64,000 nt of DNA from Anaerolineaceae bacterium (lineage in GTDB: Bacteria; Chloroflexota; Anaerolineae; Anaerolineales; Anaerolineaceae). The notes beneath the pieces were generated by a model. It was not told the DNA's origin. It searched no databases and saw only the letters and a program-made list of their open reading frames with translations. Positions 61,881 to 64,000 of the stretch are shown piece by piece. The position numbers and the translations under genes are program-made. The first letter of the stretch is position 1. The number at the start of each line of letters is the position of its first letter. The stretch is from the NCBI GenBank assembly GCA_029975475.1, contig JARKPB010000015.1, positions 1-64,000 on the forward strand, given 5' to 3'.

Positions 61881-62389
61881 GCGAACATGAAAACACAGCC
61901 GTCTCGGCAGCGCTTGAAACGGATACGCAACCCGGTCTACCCTATTCCAAAAGAAGGATCCGGGTCGGTCTGATCACCACCCTGCTGGGATTTCTTGTTT
62001 TTTTGATCGGCATCCGCCCGTCCATATTTGGGCTGGACCGCAGCCCGGTGATTGGTTTTGTTCAACTGGCGGTGATGCTGATCGGGCTGGCGATGATGTG
62101 CATCGGCGGGTATTTGAGTATGATGGCGCTTTGGAAAAATCAAACCCCCTCAATCGCCGCGGATATTGGCCTTCGATTGGTGGCTACCGGGTATGTGATC
62201 GCCGTCTTTGCCGGAATGGCAGATATGTTCGGCATTGGCAGTCATGCCCTGCCAAAAATCCCCTATTTTGGCGACTGGCAGGCGCGGGGCGTTGAGATCG
62301 GTCAGTTTATCATCGGTATCGGGTTCGTCCTGCTGATCCCGATGCGCCGTTCTCAGAGCGGCAAGAAAGCGGTCAAGACTCGGCAGTAA
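61877..62389 (+). CDS. Four-helix membrane protein of unknown function
   Basis: A 170-residue protein with an N-terminal soluble stretch of about 28 residues and four predicted membrane helices (for example IGLITTLLGFLVFLIG-like and FIIGIGFVLLIPM). A basic C-terminus ends KKAVKTRQ. Translationally coupled to the dipeptidase. It overlaps the convergent reductase gene by 17 bases. No family recognised. Confidence 0.6.
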   Translation: MSEHENTAVSAALETDTQPGLPYSKRRIRVGLITTLLGFLVFLIGIRPSIFGLDRSPVIGFVQLAVMLIGLAMMCIGGYLSMMALWKNQTPSIAADIGLRLVATGYVIAVFAGMADMFGIGSHALPKIPYFGDWQARGVEIGQFIIGIGFVLLIPMRRSQSGKKAVKTRQ

Positions 62390-63713
62390 TTACCGCGATC
62401 ATTTCCTCGTTGCTGGCAAATTTATATTCTTCCAGCCCCAGACTGCGGGCGCGTTCTTGCTCGGCGGCTTCCAGTTTTTCCAGCATTGGACGGGTAACCG
62501 CCGGTTTGCCGTACGCCTCGATTTTCTGGATCGCTGCGGTCACTTCTGCTTCGGACAAGAGTCGTAATCCTGACAGGTACTCAAGCACTGCTGCGGCGCC
62601 CAGCATGCCGTCTTTCCGCGCCACACCGACCAGCCCGGTGCTGGCTTTCCGCGACCAGCCAGCCACAAACACATCTTTGATCAGGCAAGGGTCATCGGGG
62701 TCGTCAACTTCGTAGGACTGGCCTTCCTGCGGAAAGCGCGGCTGACGGCAAACCGCAAAAACCGAGCCTTCCATCGGCAGCCCGAGGGCTTCATCCACCC
62801 GGTCGCCGATGGCGAACACCACTGTGTCCACATCCAGGGTGCGGCGGGTTCCCAGGGGCCGGGCTTTGATCTCGCCGTCTGCTCCCATGACCAGGGTGTT
62901 GTCTTCCACCTCAAGGCCGGTCACTCTGCCGCGGCTGTCCCCGAGGATGCGCACGGGAGAGACCAGAAAATGCATGGTGAAGTGCGTGCTGGAACGCGTT
63001 GGCAAGGCTTTCTCCATGGTGGAATGGATAAATTCTTTGACCTGCTGCGGGTCTTCTCCCAGCGAACGCATAATGTTGCTGACGCGGTCGACCTCTGCGT
63101 CGTAGGCGTCCAGATCAAGGTTTGCCTCGACCAGTTCAAGTTCTTTGCGGTCAAACTTTACTTCAGCCGGGCCCCGGCGGGCGAGGGCCATCACCTCTTC
63201 CACCTGTTTTTCGCTGATCAGGTAGTGGGCGATATCCATCATCACATTCCCCATACCGATAACCGCTACCCGCTTTCCAATATGAAATTCCCGCTGGCTG
63301 TATCCGGGTAGACGGTTGTAGTGATACACCAGGTCTTTGGCGTGATACACACCGTCCAGATCTTCGCCCGGCAGCCCCAGCCATTTTGTCCCCTGCGCGC
63401 CGGCGGTGATTAAGATCGCCTGAAAGCCAAGCCGGCGTAATTCATCCAGACTGATATCGCGCCCTTCACCGACGGTGATATTCCCGAAATATGCCACACC
63501 GGGCTGCGCCAGGATCTGTCGAAACTGGGCGCGAAGGCCGCTTTTCATGCGATATTTATCAAAATAAATACCGTATTCAGCCAGGCCGCCGGGTTTGATA
63601 TCCCGGTTTAATAATGCGACCTGAACCCCGTTGGCGGCCAGTTCTTTTGCCGCGAATATGCCGGCGGGGCCGGCGCCAACCACAGCAACAAGGTGTCTGC
63701 GCGTTCCATCCAT
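62373..63713 (-). CDS. FAD-dependent ferredoxin/adrenodoxin-reductase-like protein (FprA type)
   Basis: A 446-residue two-domain flavoprotein. It has VAVVGAGPAGIFAAKELAAN at the N-terminus for FAD, VAVIGMGNVMMDIAHYLI for NADPH and a C-terminal SFGWSRKAS-like FAD contact (VAGWSRKASTGLVG). It resembles adrenodoxin reductases and glutamate synthase small subunits. It would pass electrons between NADPH and a ferredoxin-like partner. No ferredoxin gene adjoins it. Monocistronic as seen. Confidence 0.82.
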   Translation of the reverse strand: MDGTRRHLVAVVGAGPAGIFAAKELAANGVQVALLNRDIKPGGLAEYGIYFDKYRMKSGLRAQFRQILAQPGVAYFGNITVGEGRDISLDELRRLGFQAILITAGAQGTKWLGLPGEDLDGVYHAKDLVYHYNRLPGYSQREFHIGKRVAVIGMGNVMMDIAHYLISEKQVEEVMALARRGPAEVKFDRKELELVEANLDLDAYDAEVDRVSNIMRSLGEDPQQVKEFIHSTMEKALPTRSSTHFTMHFLVSPVRILGDSRGRVTGLEVEDNTLVMGADGEIKARPLGTRRTLDVDTVVFAIGDRVDEALGLPMEGSVFAVCRQPRFPQEGQSYEVDDPDDPCLIKDVFVAGWSRKASTGLVGVARKDGMLGAAAVLEYLSGLRLLSEAEVTAAIQKIEAYGKPAVTRPMLEKLEAAEQERARSLGLEEYKFASNEEMIAVITAES

Positions 63714-63876
63714 AAGACGTACTCCGATGTTCTGTAAGATATACCGCTATCATGTACCATTAAGCGTTGCCTACGGAGGAATGTACCCGTCGTTCAGGCC
63801 ACCCAATTCTCACCTTAATTATATACTTTTATTGGCGTGCCTGACAGGCATGTGATATATTCAAACACGAGTACCA

Positions 63877-64000
63877 ATGAAGAAGCCCTTTTCAAGCCCC
63901 GGTGAGCGGATTGCGCGGTTTATGCGGTCCTCCGCAGCTCTCTCCAAAGACATGCTCTTCTATCAGCGAAGGTTCCAGCAGCCGCGCTGGACAATCACCG
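63877..64000 (+). CDS. Unidentified gene, 5' part only
   Basis: The reading frame starts MKKPFSSPGERIARFMRSSA and runs off the window after 41 codons with no stop. The start ATG 63877 lacks a clear ribosome-binding site. A weak promoter TTGGCG-18-TATATT lies at 63832-63861. The N-terminus is basic without an obvious signal peptide. Nothing further can be said. Confidence 0.4.
   Translation, partial: MKKPFSSPGERIARFMRSSAALSKDMLFYQRRFQQPRWTIT

Overview
The window looks like a chromosomal segment of a member of the Chloroflexota, probably class Anaerolineae. This is inferred from the protein set: a SecA with large insertions, LexA with a Gram-positive-type SOS box, an hrcA-grpE-dnaK-dnaJ-prmA operon under CIRCE, DUF368 and flippase-like proteins, and a remnant of an RHS-repeat protein. 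It is GC-rich and densely coded. There is no CRISPR array, insertion sequence, prophage or rRNA operon in it.

Layout. 1-3.9 kb: translation and secretion block (end of tuf, rpmG, tRNA-Trp, secE, nusG, rplK, rplA, rplJ, rplL) with two similar L1-site-like leaders and an L10-type leader. 4-6.7 kb: lexA with its SOS box, an OsmC protein, and nicotinate phosphoribosyltransferase behind a strong promoter and a perfect palindromic operator. 6.8-12.5 kb: heat-shock operon. 12.6-16.3 kb: a cobalamin-related pair (B12-binding mutase subunit and MeaB GTPase) divergent from a chlI/chlD-type chelatase gene whose two halves are joined by what looks like a programmed -1 ribosomal frameshift. 16.4-28.1 kb: a nucleoside-kinase-like protein, a secreted glycosidase-like protein, a P-type ATPase, a nitroreductase plus NarL-type histidine kinase, tatABC, a WD40 lipoprotein, tRNA-Leu and dnaA. 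28.6-38.9 kb: flavoproteins, a flippase-like protein, membrane proteins, an amidase, and a GT39-type glycosyltransferase with GtrA. 39-54.1 kb: a self-contained galactitol-family PTS (EIIA, EIIB, EIIC, an unknown membrane protein, HPr, EI) plus a class II aldolase, divergent from a SorC-type regulator that is followed directly by the E1 alpha, E1 beta and E2 genes of a 2-oxo acid dehydrogenase; E3 (lpd) lies further on, beyond an RHS remnant and a GH5 glucosidase. 54.2-64 kb: a 1352-residue SecA, a DUF368 protein, ribosomal protein S1, an M19 dipeptidase, an FAD reductase and the start of an unfinished gene.

How the parts work together. The PTS would import and phosphorylate a sugar or polyol. 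The aldolase could split the product, and the dehydrogenase complex could turn the resulting pyruvate-like acid into acyl-CoA. The shared regulator and three repeated operator-like sites between the two blocks suggest one catabolic unit. The B12-binding mutase subunit, its GTPase and a chelatase gene of the type used for cobalt insertion suggest a cobalamin-dependent pathway. The most interesting observations are the chlI/chlD frameshift site, with upstream SD-like sequence, slippery heptamer and downstream stem all at classical spacings, and the greatly expanded SecA.
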